From the NCBI GenBank assembly GCA_946061515.1, contig CAMGRL010000011.1:1-55954 (forward strand): a stretch of 55,954 nucleotides of DNA, in the 5' to 3' direction. Each line of letters opens with the position of its first letter. Positions within the stretch are counted from its first letter, which is position 1. This document shows, one piece after another, positions 17,073 through 26,270 of this stretch. The notes beneath the pieces are model-generated. The model was not told the origin of the DNA, did no database searches, and saw only the letters and a list, made by a program, of their open reading frames with translations. The stretch comes from an uncultured Clostridia bacterium. GTDB lineage: Bacteria > Bacillota > Clostridia > Oscillospirales > Oscillospiraceae. The position numbers were made by a program, and so were the translations under genes.

Positions 17073-17930
17073 TCAACCCTTGACCGCACCTGCGGTCAGG
17101 CCCTTGATAATGTGCTTTTGCAGGCAGATATAGACCACCAGCACCGGAATCACTACCAGCACCACCGAGGCCGCCATCAGGCCGTAGTTCACGCCGGCCT
17201 GAGAGCTGATCTCGTTGAGCAGGCCCGTAATGGCTCTCTCCTGGGGATAGCGCAGGAAGAAGGACTGGGTGAACAGATCATTATAGCTCCACAGGAAGGT
17301 GAAGATCGCCACCGTGGCAAAGGAGGACTTGGCCGCAGGGATAATGATGTGAAAATAGATTTGGAACACATTGCAGCCGTCCAGATAGGCGCTTTCCTCC
17401 AGGTCGATGGGTACCGACTGGATAAAGCCCATCAGCACAATAATGGCAAAACACAGGTTGCCCGCGATCTGGGGCAGAATGACGGCCAGCAGACTGAGCC
17501 AGCGGCTGCCGGTGCCCGCGATCCCCATCACCGCCTCCATGCGGAAAACCGGAATGATGGTGGAAAACACAGGGAACATCATGCCCGCCATCACCAGACT
17601 GTACAGGAAGTTTCTGCCCTTAAAGCGGTAGCGCACCAGCCCGTAGGCGGCAAGCCCGGCCAGAATGACCACCACGATGGTCACGGTACCGGAGATAATG
17701 AAGCTGTTCAGGTAGGCGTTTTTAAAGTCTGAACGCTCCCAGGCGGTGATGTAGTTTTCCCAGGTAAAGGCGCTGCCCATGGGGATGGAGAAAGAGTCGC
17801 TGATGATCAGCCCCTTCTGCCGGAAGGAGTTGAGAATGACCCAGATAAAGGGGTAAATGGTGGTCAGCGCCCAGAAGCAGAGCACCGCGTAAGTCAGGAT
17901 TTTGGAAACGGAAATTTTCTTTTTTATCAT
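17073..17930 (-). CDS. Sugar ABC transporter permease (MalG/CUT1 type)
   Basis: The 285-residue protein has six membrane helices and the EAA signature (EESAYLDGCNVFQIYFHIIIP), which docks the ATPase. The IYPFIWVILNSFR start is typical of MalG-like inner subunits. The ATG at 17930 follows GGAGGG; longer readings of the frame lack a start. It lies 13 bp after the MalF-like gene. No ATP-binding subunit is encoded in this locus, so a shared MsmK/UgpC-type ATPase elsewhere must serve it. Confidence 0.9.
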   Translation of the reverse strand: MIKKKISVSKILTYAVLCFWALTTIYPFIWVILNSFRQKGLIISDSFSIPMGSAFTWENYITAWERSDFKNAYLNSFIISGTVTIVVVILAGLAAYGLVRYRFKGRNFLYSLVMAGMMFPVFSTIIPVFRMEAVMGIAGTGSRWLSLLAVILPQIAGNLCFAIIVLMGFIQSVPIDLEESAYLDGCNVFQIYFHIIIPAAKSSFATVAIFTFLWSYNDLFTQSFFLRYPQERAITGLLNEISSQAGVNYGLMAASVVLVVIPVLVVYICLQKHIIKGLTAGAVKG

Positions 17931-17943
17931 GGTTTTCCCTCCC

Positions 17944-18870
17944 TCAGATGTCCTCGGAGGGCTTGAACACCCTGTTTGCCACATTGGACAGCACCACGCC
18001 CAGCACCACAATGACCACCGCGATGGTGGAGCCGTAGTCCACGTTCATCTTATTGAAGGTCTGGTCGTACATGTATGTACCGGTGAGCCAGCCCTGGTTT
18101 TCCGGCATACCCGCGCCAAACATGACCCAGGGCAGGTCAAAGACCTTCAGTGCGCCGGTGATGGCCAGCACAAGGCAGGTGCAGAGCACATTCCGCAGCA
18201 GCGGCAGGCTGATATACCGGGTACGTCTCCAGCCATCGGCCCCGTCCAGCGCCGCCGCCTCATAGATGTCCTGGGGGATGTTATTCAGCCCGGTGACAAT
18301 AATGACGAAGTAAAAGCCCACATTCTGCCACAGCACCGGCATGAACATGGTGAAGAGGAAATGGGCCTGATCCTTCCAATCCAGCCATTCCACAATGACC
18401 TTGCCGTTGGATTTCACCTCATAGGGGAGCTGATTCAGCGCAAGCAGAAGCTGGTTGACCATGCCGCCCTTATAGAGGAAGATCAGGTTGAACATCAGGC
18501 CCAGCGCTGTGGCGGAGATCACGATGGGAAAGAAGTAGACTACCCGGAAAAACTTCGCGCCCACCCGGATGGTATCCACCAGCAGGGCCAGAATCAGGGC
18601 GATGCCCACCTGAAAGACCACCGTGCACACAATGAGCAGCAGCGTGTTTTTCATGGCCGTGCGCATATAGGGGTCGGTGAAGAGCCGCTGATAGTTTTCA
18701 TACCAGGGGTCGTTCCAGCCCTCTGCCGCCCGTCCCAGGCCGCCGATGCTCATAAAGGTGTTCAGCACGTTCTGAAAGAAGGGGTAGTACAGATACACCG
18801 CAAGAAAGAGAAACGCCGGGATCAGGAAAAGTAGAAGGGGCGTCTTCTTTTTATAAATCATTGAATTCAT
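17944..18870 (-). CDS. Sugar ABC transporter permease (MalF/CUT1 type)
   Basis: This 308-residue permease has six predicted helices and the EAA loop (YEAAALDGADGWRRTRYISLP). The N-terminal LLFLIPAFLFLAVYLYYPFF segment is typical of CUT1 oligosaccharide importers. It forms the heterodimer with the protein encoded next. A terminator-like hairpin lies between the binding-protein gene and this one, which would give more binding protein than permease, a usual stoichiometry. Confidence 0.9.
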   Translation of the reverse strand: MNSMIYKKKTPLLLFLIPAFLFLAVYLYYPFFQNVLNTFMSIGGLGRAAEGWNDPWYENYQRLFTDPYMRTAMKNTLLLIVCTVVFQVGIALILALLVDTIRVGAKFFRVVYFFPIVISATALGLMFNLIFLYKGGMVNQLLLALNQLPYEVKSNGKVIVEWLDWKDQAHFLFTMFMPVLWQNVGFYFVIIVTGLNNIPQDIYEAAALDGADGWRRTRYISLPLLRNVLCTCLVLAITGALKVFDLPWVMFGAGMPENQGWLTGTYMYDQTFNKMNVDYGSTIAVVIVVLGVVLSNVANRVFKPSEDI

Positions 18871-18887
18871 TACACAACCCCCAAATT

Positions 18888-18921
18888 AAAAAAAGGGGCT
18901 GCTGCCAAAACGCAGCAGCCC
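18888..18921 (-). terminator. Internal attenuator/terminator after the binding-protein gene
   Basis: A 10-bp GC-rich stem (18896-18905 and 18912-18921) is followed in minus-strand reading by CTTTTTTT. It sits between the solute-binding protein gene and the permeases and probably lowers read-through instead of ending the operon. Confidence 0.8.
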
Positions 18922-18944
18922 TTGTTCGTTGCCAGTGTATCAAC

Positions 18945-20279
18945 TCAGTTGAGCTTAATAGCGGATTCCACGGCCTCCTCGGCAGTCATCTTGCCGGTGA
19001 CCACATTCTGGATGTTGGCGAACAGATCGCCCTTGGCCTCGCCGGTGATGGTGTCCTGCACCGCGCCCACAACGCCGGTGATGCTGGCGTTAGCGTCTGC
19101 GGCGGACTGCTGCAGAGCATTCAGTCCGGAGGGCTTTGCACCGTTGACCAGCGCAGTGACTTCCGTGGTGACGAAGGTGCTCAGCACCTCGTCGGAGGTC
19201 AGGTGGGAGACAAAGGCCACAGCGGCTTCCCGCTTTGCGGGGTCATCCCAGGCCTTGCGGGTGATGAAATAGCCCATGGAGATACCGCCGATGGCTTCGC
19301 TGGCGGAACGGTCGCCCTTGCCGGGGACATAGGAGACCACATAGTCATCCAGCGTGTCGGCATAGTTCTCTACAAAGTGGCCCACTTTCCAGGAGCCGTC
19401 GATCAGGAAGGCAGCCTCGCCGTCACCGAACATGGCCACGGTCTCAGCGTCGGTAGCGGTCAGGGTGTTCTTGGGGAAGTAGCCCAGTTCATACAGCTCC
19501 TTCAGATCGTTGAGGGCAGCGATCCACTTCTGGGCCGCGGCGTCGTCCACCAGCTTGCCGTCAGCGTCCACAGTGGGGACCTCCAGCTGGTTGTCCAGAG
19601 CGCCGTTGTTCATCACGGCGAACTCAAACCAGTAGTGGGGCACTTCCACCAGAGAGCAGGCGATGGGGGTATAGCCGTTGTCCAGGATGGTCTGGCAATC
19701 GGCCAGGAACTGATCCCAGGTGTAGTCCGGGCCGGGAACTTCAATGCCGCAGGCGTCCAGGACGGACTTGTTGACAAACATGTTCTCCCAATAACCGGAA
19801 GAGGGGACGGCGTACTGCTTGCCGTCAGAGGCCACAGCCATCATGCTGTCTTTCATGTTTGTTGCGTAATCGGGATACTCGGCGCGGATCTCGTCAATGG
19901 AGACCACCTTGCCGGCAGAGATGAAGGGTTCCGCGTCGGCGTTGGTGAAGAAGAACAGCACGTCAGGCTCGGAGCCGGTCTCGAAGTCGGTGAGAACCTT
20001 GGCCTTCCACTCCTCGTTGGAGGTGGCGGAGCCGTCGTTGACCTTGTTGCCGGTTTCCTCTTCGTAGGACTTCACCGCCGCTTCAAAGTTCTTTCTGTTG
20101 CCGTCGTCGCCGCCGTAGGAGGTGACAACGTTCAGCGTGACCGGTTCTTTTGCCGGCTCGGTGTTTTCCGTCCCGGCGCTGGGGGCTGCGCTCTCCTCCG
20201 CGGGAGCGGCGCTCTGGCCGCAGGCCACCAGGGACAGGGCCATTACCAGTACGAGCAGCAGGGCAAGTAATCTTTTCAT
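18945..20279 (-). CDS. Carbohydrate ABC transporter solute-binding lipoprotein
   Basis: The 444-residue protein has a lipoprotein signal (lipobox LVAC, Cys20), a short Ala/Glu/Pro-rich tether, and a CUT1 binding-protein fold: VTSYGGDDGNRKNFE, PDVLFFFTNADAEPF, a hinge region and ITRKAWDDPAKREAAVAFVS near the C terminus. It captures the sugar outside the membrane and delivers it to the two permeases that follow. Neighbours (GH94 phosphorylase, hexose-phosphate mutase) suggest a beta-linked glucose or N-acetylglucosamine disaccharide or short oligosaccharide. AGAGGAGAG precedes the ATG. Confidence 0.93.
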   Translation of the reverse strand: MKRLLALLLVLVMALSLVACGQSAAPAEESAAPSAGTENTEPAKEPVTLNVVTSYGGDDGNRKNFEAAVKSYEEETGNKVNDGSATSNEEWKAKVLTDFETGSEPDVLFFFTNADAEPFISAGKVVSIDEIRAEYPDYATNMKDSMMAVASDGKQYAVPSSGYWENMFVNKSVLDACGIEVPGPDYTWDQFLADCQTILDNGYTPIACSLVEVPHYWFEFAVMNNGALDNQLEVPTVDADGKLVDDAAAQKWIAALNDLKELYELGYFPKNTLTATDAETVAMFGDGEAAFLIDGSWKVGHFVENYADTLDDYVVSYVPGKGDRSASEAIGGISMGYFITRKAWDDPAKREAAVAFVSHLTSDEVLSTFVTTEVTALVNGAKPSGLNALQQSAADANASITGVVGAVQDTITGEAKGDLFANIQNVVTGKMTAEEAVESAIKLN

Positions 20280-20322
20280 GGTATTCTCTCCTCTGAAAAA
20301 TTATTTTTTCGCGGCATCTCTC

Positions 20323-20483
20323 ATACTAATTCTCGATTTCAATCTTTAATATCGGCTTGGTCTATTGGTGCAAACCTGCGTTATCGTCACTTGCCATACA
20401 CAAAGTATGGCTGCGTTCCTCTGCCTTGTCTTGCACCAATATCCCTGCGCCGCTGATTAAATCTTTTAATCAAGAATTAGTAT
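20323..20483. repeat. 161-bp MITE-like structured element
   Basis: The ends are inverted repeats, ATACTAATTCT(C)GATT at 20323 and AATC(A)AGAATTAGTAT ending at 20483. Inside, ATTGGTGCAA and TTGCACCAAT form a perfect second pair, with an innermost CCATAC/GTATGG-type hairpin. No open frame is inside. The core resembles the sequence at 1-18 of the window. It lies between the kinase and binding-protein genes, filling most of the 309-base gap 20280-20588. A clear target-site duplication is not visible. Confidence 0.65.
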
Positions 20484-20501
20484 CATGCCTTAACTGTCTG
20501 T

Positions 20502-20507
20502 ATTATA
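20502..20507 (-). promoter_or_regulatory. Possible -10 of a promoter for the binding-protein operon
   Basis: A minus-strand TATAAT (ATTATA on the plus strand) lies between the kinase gene and the repeat element. The -35 region (TATTCT at 17 bases) is poor, as expected for an activator-dependent promoter. Transcription would have to cross the repeat element to reach the binding-protein gene. Confidence 0.35.
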
Positions 20508-20588
20508 GTCTATTTTCCCTTTTCAGAATAAGAGCCAGAATTGGTTTTTCTTGTTTCTTGTTGGCTGCTTGGAATAAGGAGGGACAAT

Positions 20589-22271
20589 TTATGCCGCCGG
20601 GAAGCTGACTCTGGCCAGGATGATGCCCGGCTTCACCTCGTCGATGGTCAGTTCTCCCTCATCGCCGTAGATCAGGCGCAGCCGCTCCTTTACATTGCGC
20701 AGGCCAAGCTGGCTGCCCTGGCCGGCACTGTCGCTGAGGAGTGAGCGGATGCGCTCCCGGTCCTCCGGGCTCATGCTGCCGTCGTGTTCCATCTCCAGGA
20801 CGGTGCGTCCGCCCTCCCGGTAGGCGCGCAGCACAATGCGCCCGCCCCGGCGGTTGCTGATGTCGTGCTCCACGGCATTTTCCACGATGGGCTGGAGGAT
20901 GAGCCGGGGGATCAGCTCGTCCAGCATGGTCTGGTCGATCTGACGTTCCACAACAAGCCGTTCCCCCAGCCGTTCCTTGATAATATACAGGTAGGCGTCC
21001 ACATAGCTCAGCTCCTCGCGCAGATGGATCTGTCCCCGCCCGTCCCGGTCCAGGGCCGCGTCCAGCATGGTGGAGAGCGCCTCGATCATGGCCGAGACCC
21101 GCTGATTATCGGCGATCCGGGCCTCCCAGTTGATGATCTCCAGGGTGTTATTGAGAAAATGGGGGTTGATCTGGCTCTGCAGGGCCTTGATCTTTGCCTG
21201 CTGCAGGGCTTGCTGCTCCTGATAGGAGCGCTCAAACTGATTTTTCAGCTCGGTGGACATGGCATTGAAGTGGCTGTATACCTTTTCAAATTCCGTGCTG
21301 CGGGGCGGATCCTTGATCACATAGCCCCGTTCCCCTTCCTGGATCTTTGCGGACGCCTCGGCCAGCACGTCCATGGGGTGGGTCACGTTGCGGTAAAACA
21401 GCAGGATCATCACCAGCAGCATGGGCACCGCCAGCAGAAACACCATTGCCACAGCCAGTTTCAGCTCCGGCATGTCCCGCCACAGGTTGATGGTATAGGC
21501 GTTGGCATAGAGGGCGACCTGATGGCTGTCCACAGAGATGCGCTTTTCCACATCACAGTGAGGGGCGGTAAAGTCTTCATCCAGCGTCTGCACACTGCCG
21601 TCATGCAGGATCTCCAGCGCTCCGTCCACCACCAGACGGTAGTCTCCATCTGAAGCCACAGGCAGCACCGACTGAAACAGTTCCTGGGTATCGCAGAGCA
21701 TCACCACCGTGGCATAGGGTACAAAATGGCTGTCCAGCAGATTGCGGGCCATATACAGCTCCCCGCCGTATTCCAACAAGTAAATTCCCGTATTCACCCC
21801 GCTCATGTATTGGAGCAGCTGCTTTTCCGTATCCGACTGGTACTTGCGGATCATGGCATAGCCGGAGGTTCCCTGGCTTGTGGCGTAGGGCTTTACATAC
21901 TCGTTTTCCGGAAAGCTGACAAAGACCGCCTTGAACGCCGAGTCCCGGGAAAAGCTCTGATTCAGATACTCAGAAACAGAGGAATAGAGATCGGCGCTGC
22001 TGCCGTTGTCCTGGTATTTCCGCCAGGCGCTGCGCACCACGCCGTCATAGGATACCGCCTTGGAGGACTCAAAGGCTTTCGAAATGCGGATCTCCACCTG
22101 TTCCATGGAGCTTTCTGCACTGGAGACCAGCGCCTGCATGGCGGAGCGCTCGAAATTGGTATTCATCAGAAATCCCGCCAGGCTGACGATCAGCAGGATG
22201 GGCGCCAGCCAGCAAATCAGAAGGGCCGCTGAAAACTTGCTTCTCAGGGAGTACCGCGCTGTTTTTTTCAT
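20589..22271 (-). CDS. Sensor histidine kinase, YesM family
   Basis: The 560-residue kinase has two membrane helices (about residues 14-33 and 270-295) flanking an extracellular sensor domain of about 235 residues, a HAMP-like linker, the His_kinase domain with the phospho-acceptor in QINPHFLNNTLEII, and an ATPase domain with the N-box (LILQPIVENAVEHDI) and a G-box (GSQLGLRNVKERL). YesM-type kinases work with AraC-type response regulators such as the one at 16259-17014. It probably senses the imported sugar or its liganded binding protein. GGAGG lies 7 bases before the ATG. Confidence 0.93.
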   Translation of the reverse strand: MKKTARYSLRSKFSAALLICWLAPILLIVSLAGFLMNTNFERSAMQALVSSAESSMEQVEIRISKAFESSKAVSYDGVVRSAWRKYQDNGSSADLYSSVSEYLNQSFSRDSAFKAVFVSFPENEYVKPYATSQGTSGYAMIRKYQSDTEKQLLQYMSGVNTGIYLLEYGGELYMARNLLDSHFVPYATVVMLCDTQELFQSVLPVASDGDYRLVVDGALEILHDGSVQTLDEDFTAPHCDVEKRISVDSHQVALYANAYTINLWRDMPELKLAVAMVFLLAVPMLLVMILLFYRNVTHPMDVLAEASAKIQEGERGYVIKDPPRSTEFEKVYSHFNAMSTELKNQFERSYQEQQALQQAKIKALQSQINPHFLNNTLEIINWEARIADNQRVSAMIEALSTMLDAALDRDGRGQIHLREELSYVDAYLYIIKERLGERLVVERQIDQTMLDELIPRLILQPIVENAVEHDISNRRGGRIVLRAYREGGRTVLEMEHDGSMSPEDRERIRSLLSDSAGQGSQLGLRNVKERLRLIYGDEGELTIDEVKPGIILARVSFPAA

Positions 22272-22295
22272 GGTCTTGCTCCTCCGTTTTACCGA

Positions 22296-22327
22296 AAAGA
22301 GGCTCCTGTATAATCAAGAGCCTCTTT
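22296..22327 (-). terminator. Terminator-like hairpin between mutase and kinase genes
   Basis: AAAGAGGCTC/GAGCCTCTTT arms (22296-22305 and 22318-22327) enclose a 12-base loop, with TTTT at the end in minus-strand reading. It may partly separate the enzyme genes from the sensor and transport genes. Confidence 0.6.
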
Positions 22328-22334
22328 ATCTGTC

Positions 22335-23744
22335 TTATAGTTTTAAAAGTCTTTTCCAGGCGTTGATATAGCTTTCCGCCGTTGCGCCGGTTTCCGCCTC
22401 GCCCGCCATGCGCAGCAGCGGCTCCGTGCCGGAGAAGCGGCAGATGACCCAGCTGCCGTCTTTAAAATAGACCTTGCAGCCGTCCTCCCGGCTGACGTGG
22501 TCTACGTTTTCAAATTCCGGGCAGAGCAGATCTTCAAACAGCAGCTTCTGCAGCTCCGCCTTCCGGGCAGGCGTCATCCGGAAATCCGCCTCCCGATAGA
22601 CCAGCTGTCCATACTGGTCGGTGATTTCCCGGAAAAGCTGAGAGATGGATTTTCCCGTAACCGCCAGCATTTCCACCAGCAGCGCGGCGGCATAGATACC
22701 GTCTTTTCCCGAGATATGGCCCCGGACTGCCAGTCCGCCGGAGCTTTCGCCGCCGATAATGGCGTCGGTCTCCGTCATTTTGGCAGAGATGTACTTAAAG
22801 CCCACGGGCACCTCATAGGCCCGCTGCCCCAGCCCCGCCGCCACCCGGTCCAGCAGATGGGTGGTGGAATTGTTGCGCACGCATGGGCCCTGCCAGCCCC
22901 GGTATTTCACCAGATAGTAATAGAGCAGCACCAGCAGCGTGTTGGGGTGGACAAATTCCCCCTTTTCGTCGATGACGCCCAGCCGGTCCGCGTCGCCGTC
23001 GGTAGCGATACCCAGATTGCAGTTTTGATCCACCACGAAATTGGACAGAGGGATCAGCGTCACCGCGTTGGGAGCCGGCAGCTTGCCGCCAAACAGGGTG
23101 TCGTGCCGGTCGTGGATGACCTCCAGGTCACAGCGGCAGGTCATCAAAATGGTGCGAAGACTGGTCTGGCTCACGCCGTACATGGGGTCCAGAGCGATCT
23201 TCAGATGGGCCTTTTTGATGCTCTCTGTGTCGATCATGGAGAGGATGGAGTCGATATACTCGTTGGTGGTCAGCTCCTCGTGGATGATCCCCCGGGAGAG
23301 GGCCTCCTCATAGTCGATACTTTTGATCTCCGCCTCATTGACCTGGGCGATCTGCTCCTCGATCTTTGCGGTGACGGTCTGGTCCGCGTCCCGGCCGCCG
23401 GCAGTGAAGATCTTGATACCGTTATAGATGGCCGGATTGTGGCTGGCGGTGACGGCCATGCCGTAGGGCATGTTCCGCATCTTGACCGTGTACATGATCA
23501 GCGGCGTGGGAGAGGAGCGGTTTATCACAAAGGGCCGGAAGCCGTAGCCCGCCAGCACCTCCGCCGCCCAGTGAGCGGACTCCTTGGACAAGAAGCGCCG
23601 GTCATAGCCCACACAGACCTGAGCGCCGCTGAGGCCCTCCTGCTGCATCAGGCGGCAAAGCCCCGCCGTCAGCAGCCGGATATTGGCCTTGGTAAACTCA
23701 TCGGCGATAATGGCGCGCCAGCCGCCGGTACCGAATTTGATCAT
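22335..23744 (-). CDS. Phosphoglucomutase/phosphomannomutase family enzyme
   Basis: The 469-residue alpha-D-phosphohexomutase shows all four family motifs: the phosphoserine loop VTASHNPAIYNGIK, the metal site DGDADRLGV, the sugar-binding loop GGESSGG and the phosphate-binding loop FSGTEP. It interconverts hexose 1-phosphate and 6-phosphate. Placed 13 bp after the GH94 phosphorylase gene, its role would be to pass the glucose 1-phosphate (or GlcNAc 1-phosphate) released by phosphorolysis into glycolysis. AAGGAGAG precedes the ATG. Confidence 0.93.
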   Translation of the reverse strand: MIKFGTGGWRAIIADEFTKANIRLLTAGLCRLMQQEGLSGAQVCVGYDRRFLSKESAHWAAEVLAGYGFRPFVINRSSPTPLIMYTVKMRNMPYGMAVTASHNPAIYNGIKIFTAGGRDADQTVTAKIEEQIAQVNEAEIKSIDYEEALSRGIIHEELTTNEYIDSILSMIDTESIKKAHLKIALDPMYGVSQTSLRTILMTCRCDLEVIHDRHDTLFGGKLPAPNAVTLIPLSNFVVDQNCNLGIATDGDADRLGVIDEKGEFVHPNTLLVLLYYYLVKYRGWQGPCVRNNSTTHLLDRVAAGLGQRAYEVPVGFKYISAKMTETDAIIGGESSGGLAVRGHISGKDGIYAAALLVEMLAVTGKSISQLFREITDQYGQLVYREADFRMTPARKAELQKLLFEDLLCPEFENVDHVSREDGCKVYFKDGSWVICRFSGTEPLLRMAGEAETGATAESYINAWKRLLKL

Positions 23745-23757
23745 CTGTATTCTCTCC

Positions 23758-26139
23758 TTATCCCATTATCACTTCCGCGCGGCACACACTGCCCGCAGGC
23801 AGTACCGGCAGCAGCTCCACCGGTTTTCCGTCGGCCGTGAGGGAGGCCACGCCCTTTTCCACACCCTTGGGGTTTGTCACATGGATGATATACTCCGCGC
23901 CCCGCCATTTTCTGCTTACGCTGAACTCCTTCCAGTCCGCCGGGACACAGGGGTCCACCCGCAGCCCGTCGAAATCCGGCCGGATGCCCAGCAGATATTG
24001 GGTGGCGGCATAATAAGCCCAGCCGGAGGAGCCGGTCATAAAGGGGTGCCGGGCCCGGCCGAAGGCGCTGTGGTCTTTGCCCACCACAAACTGGCAGTAG
24101 GAATAGGGCTCGGACTGCCGTATTTCTATTTTATCATTCTGGAGCGCGGGACACAAGGCATTATAGAATTTCATTGCCCGGCTGCCCCGGCCCAGCACTG
24201 CCTCCGCGCACCAGGCCCAGGGGTTGGGGTGGCTGAAGATCGCGCCGTTTTCCTTCAGTCCCGGGTACACCCGGGTGACAAAGCCGATGCCATCGTCGGG
24301 CCTGGTATAACAGGGAGCGTTGAGCATCAGACCGTATTCGGTGAAGAGATATTCATCCACACTGTCCATGGCGGAAATGCCCCGCTCAGGGCTGGCCACG
24401 CCCGACAGCACCGCCCAGGTGTTGCTCTCCATGTGGACCCGGCCCTCTGCATCGGTCTGGGTGCCGATCTTCCGGTTGTCGGCGGTGATGCCCCGGATAT
24501 ACCATTTTCCATCCCAGAGCACTTTTTCGCAGGTCTCCTTCACCTTTTCAGCAAGACCTTCATATTTCTCCGCGTCCTCCGTCCTGCCCAAACGGCGGGC
24601 CAGTGAGACGAAGTGCCCCAGCGCCCAGTAGTGCAGGAAGCTGACCATGGCGCTCTCACCGCCGCCCAGGTTCAGACAGTCGTTCCAGTCGGCGCGAAGG
24701 CCCTTGCAGATGCCGTTTTGCCCCACTTCTCTGGCGGAGAAGTCCAAAATCCGCTTCAAATGCTCATATACCGTGCCCTCTCCCCCGTTGGCGTATGTGA
24801 CGCTCATGTCCGCGAAATCCAGCTCTCCGGTCTCCCGGATGTATTGGACAACAGAGGCCACCAGCCACAGCGCGTCGTCGGCGCAGGCGTCCTTGATACC
24901 GTGGACGATCTGGCTTTTGTCCGGCGTGGGGATCACCGTGGGAGACTTGAAGGACTGCTGCTCCTGCTCCGGTTCAAACCAGCGGGGCTCAAACAGATGC
25001 AGACCGTAGCCCTCCCATGTCAGCGCCCGCAGCAGCTCTACAAGGCGGCTGCGGCATTTTTCCGGGTTGGAATGGGGTACCATCATGGCGTCCTGGGCCG
25101 TATCCCGGTAGCCCAGACCTGTGCGTCCGCCCACCTCGATGAAGGAGGTGAAGCGGGAAAACATCACATTGATCTCGCTCTGGTACAGATTCCACAGGTT
25201 GATCTCCGTGTTCATGCCCTCGTTGGGAGTGTCGATCTGCAGGGCGGAGAGCTTCCCGTCCCAGAAACGGGCCAGGCGGGCAAAATCCCCGTCCACTCTC
25301 TCCGGCGTATATTTTTCCCGCATGGCCTTGCCGGTATCGACGCTGCCTTCGCCCAGTAGGAAAATGAGCCGGGCTTCCTCTCCGGGGTTCAAAACCAGGG
25401 TCTTTTTCAGGCAGCCGCAGTGATTCCCGCCTTTTTCAAAGGAGGAGCGGCACTCCCCGCTCTCCACCACCAGCGGATTTCGCTCAGTGCGGTAGGAGCC
25501 GATGAAGCTGTCCCGCAGGCAGTCAAAGCCGTCAGGCTCAAAATCTGCGGTAAAGAACTGGTACCCGTTCTCTTCATAGAACAGGTCGTGCTCGATCACG
25601 CCGTCCTCGAACCTGCTCCCGGCGGCGTACAGGCTCATCTGGAAGTTCCGGTTGTCCATGTCGATCTGGTGGAAGCTGAATTCCAGATAGGAAAACACGG
25701 AAATTTTCCTCTGCCGTCCGCTGACGTTGCGCAGCTTCACATCCCAGATCTCCACCGGGTCATCCATGGCCACAAACAGGGTCTGGGCGGCCTCAATGCC
25801 GCTGTAATCGCTGCAATATTTCACATAGCTCAGCCCGTGGCGGCAGGAAAAATGCTCCTTTGGCTTGCCCACCGGCTGCCAGGATACGGACCAGTAGTCC
25901 CCGTCCTCTTCATCCCGCAGATATACATAGTGCCCCGGTCCGTCCATGGGCACGCCGTTGGGGCGAAAGCGGGTGATGCGGTGGTATTCGGGGCTTTTGT
26001 ACAGCAGATAGCCCCCGGCGGTGTGGTTGAACACGCCGTACATATCGCCTATGCCGATATAGTTTGTCCAGGAGACCGGAAGGTCCACCCGGTCGATCAC
26101 ATATTCCCTGTTTTTGTTGTCAAAATGTCCGTACTGCAT
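23758..26139 (-). CDS. GH94 family glycoside phosphorylase
   Basis: The 793-residue cytoplasmic enzyme opens with the GH94 signature YGHFDNKNREYVI, continues with NYIG and the TAGGYL loop, an N-terminal beta-sandwich, then an alpha/alpha barrel with GRTGLGYRDTAQD and the catalytic acid Asp in GLRADWNDCLNLG. The length fits cellobiose or diacetylchitobiose phosphorylases (about 800). The enzymes use inorganic phosphate to split a beta-glycosidic bond, giving an alpha-sugar 1-phosphate plus free sugar and saving an ATP. The sequence does not let me choose between cellobiose, laminaribiose and chitobiose. It is the first gene of the enzyme-importer locus; GGGAGG precedes the ATG. Confidence 0.9.
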   Translation of the reverse strand: MQYGHFDNKNREYVIDRVDLPVSWTNYIGIGDMYGVFNHTAGGYLLYKSPEYHRITRFRPNGVPMDGPGHYVYLRDEEDGDYWSVSWQPVGKPKEHFSCRHGLSYVKYCSDYSGIEAAQTLFVAMDDPVEIWDVKLRNVSGRQRKISVFSYLEFSFHQIDMDNRNFQMSLYAAGSRFEDGVIEHDLFYEENGYQFFTADFEPDGFDCLRDSFIGSYRTERNPLVVESGECRSSFEKGGNHCGCLKKTLVLNPGEEARLIFLLGEGSVDTGKAMREKYTPERVDGDFARLARFWDGKLSALQIDTPNEGMNTEINLWNLYQSEINVMFSRFTSFIEVGGRTGLGYRDTAQDAMMVPHSNPEKCRSRLVELLRALTWEGYGLHLFEPRWFEPEQEQQSFKSPTVIPTPDKSQIVHGIKDACADDALWLVASVVQYIRETGELDFADMSVTYANGGEGTVYEHLKRILDFSAREVGQNGICKGLRADWNDCLNLGGGESAMVSFLHYWALGHFVSLARRLGRTEDAEKYEGLAEKVKETCEKVLWDGKWYIRGITADNRKIGTQTDAEGRVHMESNTWAVLSGVASPERGISAMDSVDEYLFTEYGLMLNAPCYTRPDDGIGFVTRVYPGLKENGAIFSHPNPWAWCAEAVLGRGSRAMKFYNALCPALQNDKIEIRQSEPYSYCQFVVGKDHSAFGRARHPFMTGSSGWAYYAATQYLLGIRPDFDGLRVDPCVPADWKEFSVSRKWRGAEYIIHVTNPKGVEKGVASLTADGKPVELLPVLPAGSVCRAEVIMG

Positions 26140-26181
26140 GGCTTATCCTCCCGGCAGTTTTATACATTGAACAGTATAACG

Positions 26182-26222
26182 AAGAAGATGCACTTTGAAC
26201 ATTGCCAAAAATGCATCTTCTT
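26182..26222. repeat. Inverted repeat upstream of GH94
   Basis: AAGAAGATGCA (26182-26192) and TGCATCTTCTT (26212-26222) are perfect 11-base inverse arms with a 19-base loop. They lie about 45-85 bases before the GH94 start and also downstream of the ArsC-like gene. There is no T-run on the minus strand after the stem, so an operator is as likely as a terminator. Confidence 0.5.
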
Positions 26223-26270
26223 GATTTTGCTTGTCTTTCTTTTTCCGGAAGTCCGTCCCTGTTTTCTTTT

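Noticed and set aside
26182-26222. Inverted repeat considered as an intrinsic terminator of the ArsC-like gene.
   Set aside because: On the minus strand the stem is followed by CGTTATAC without a T-run, and the loop is long (19 bases). Kept only as an inverted repeat or possible operator.
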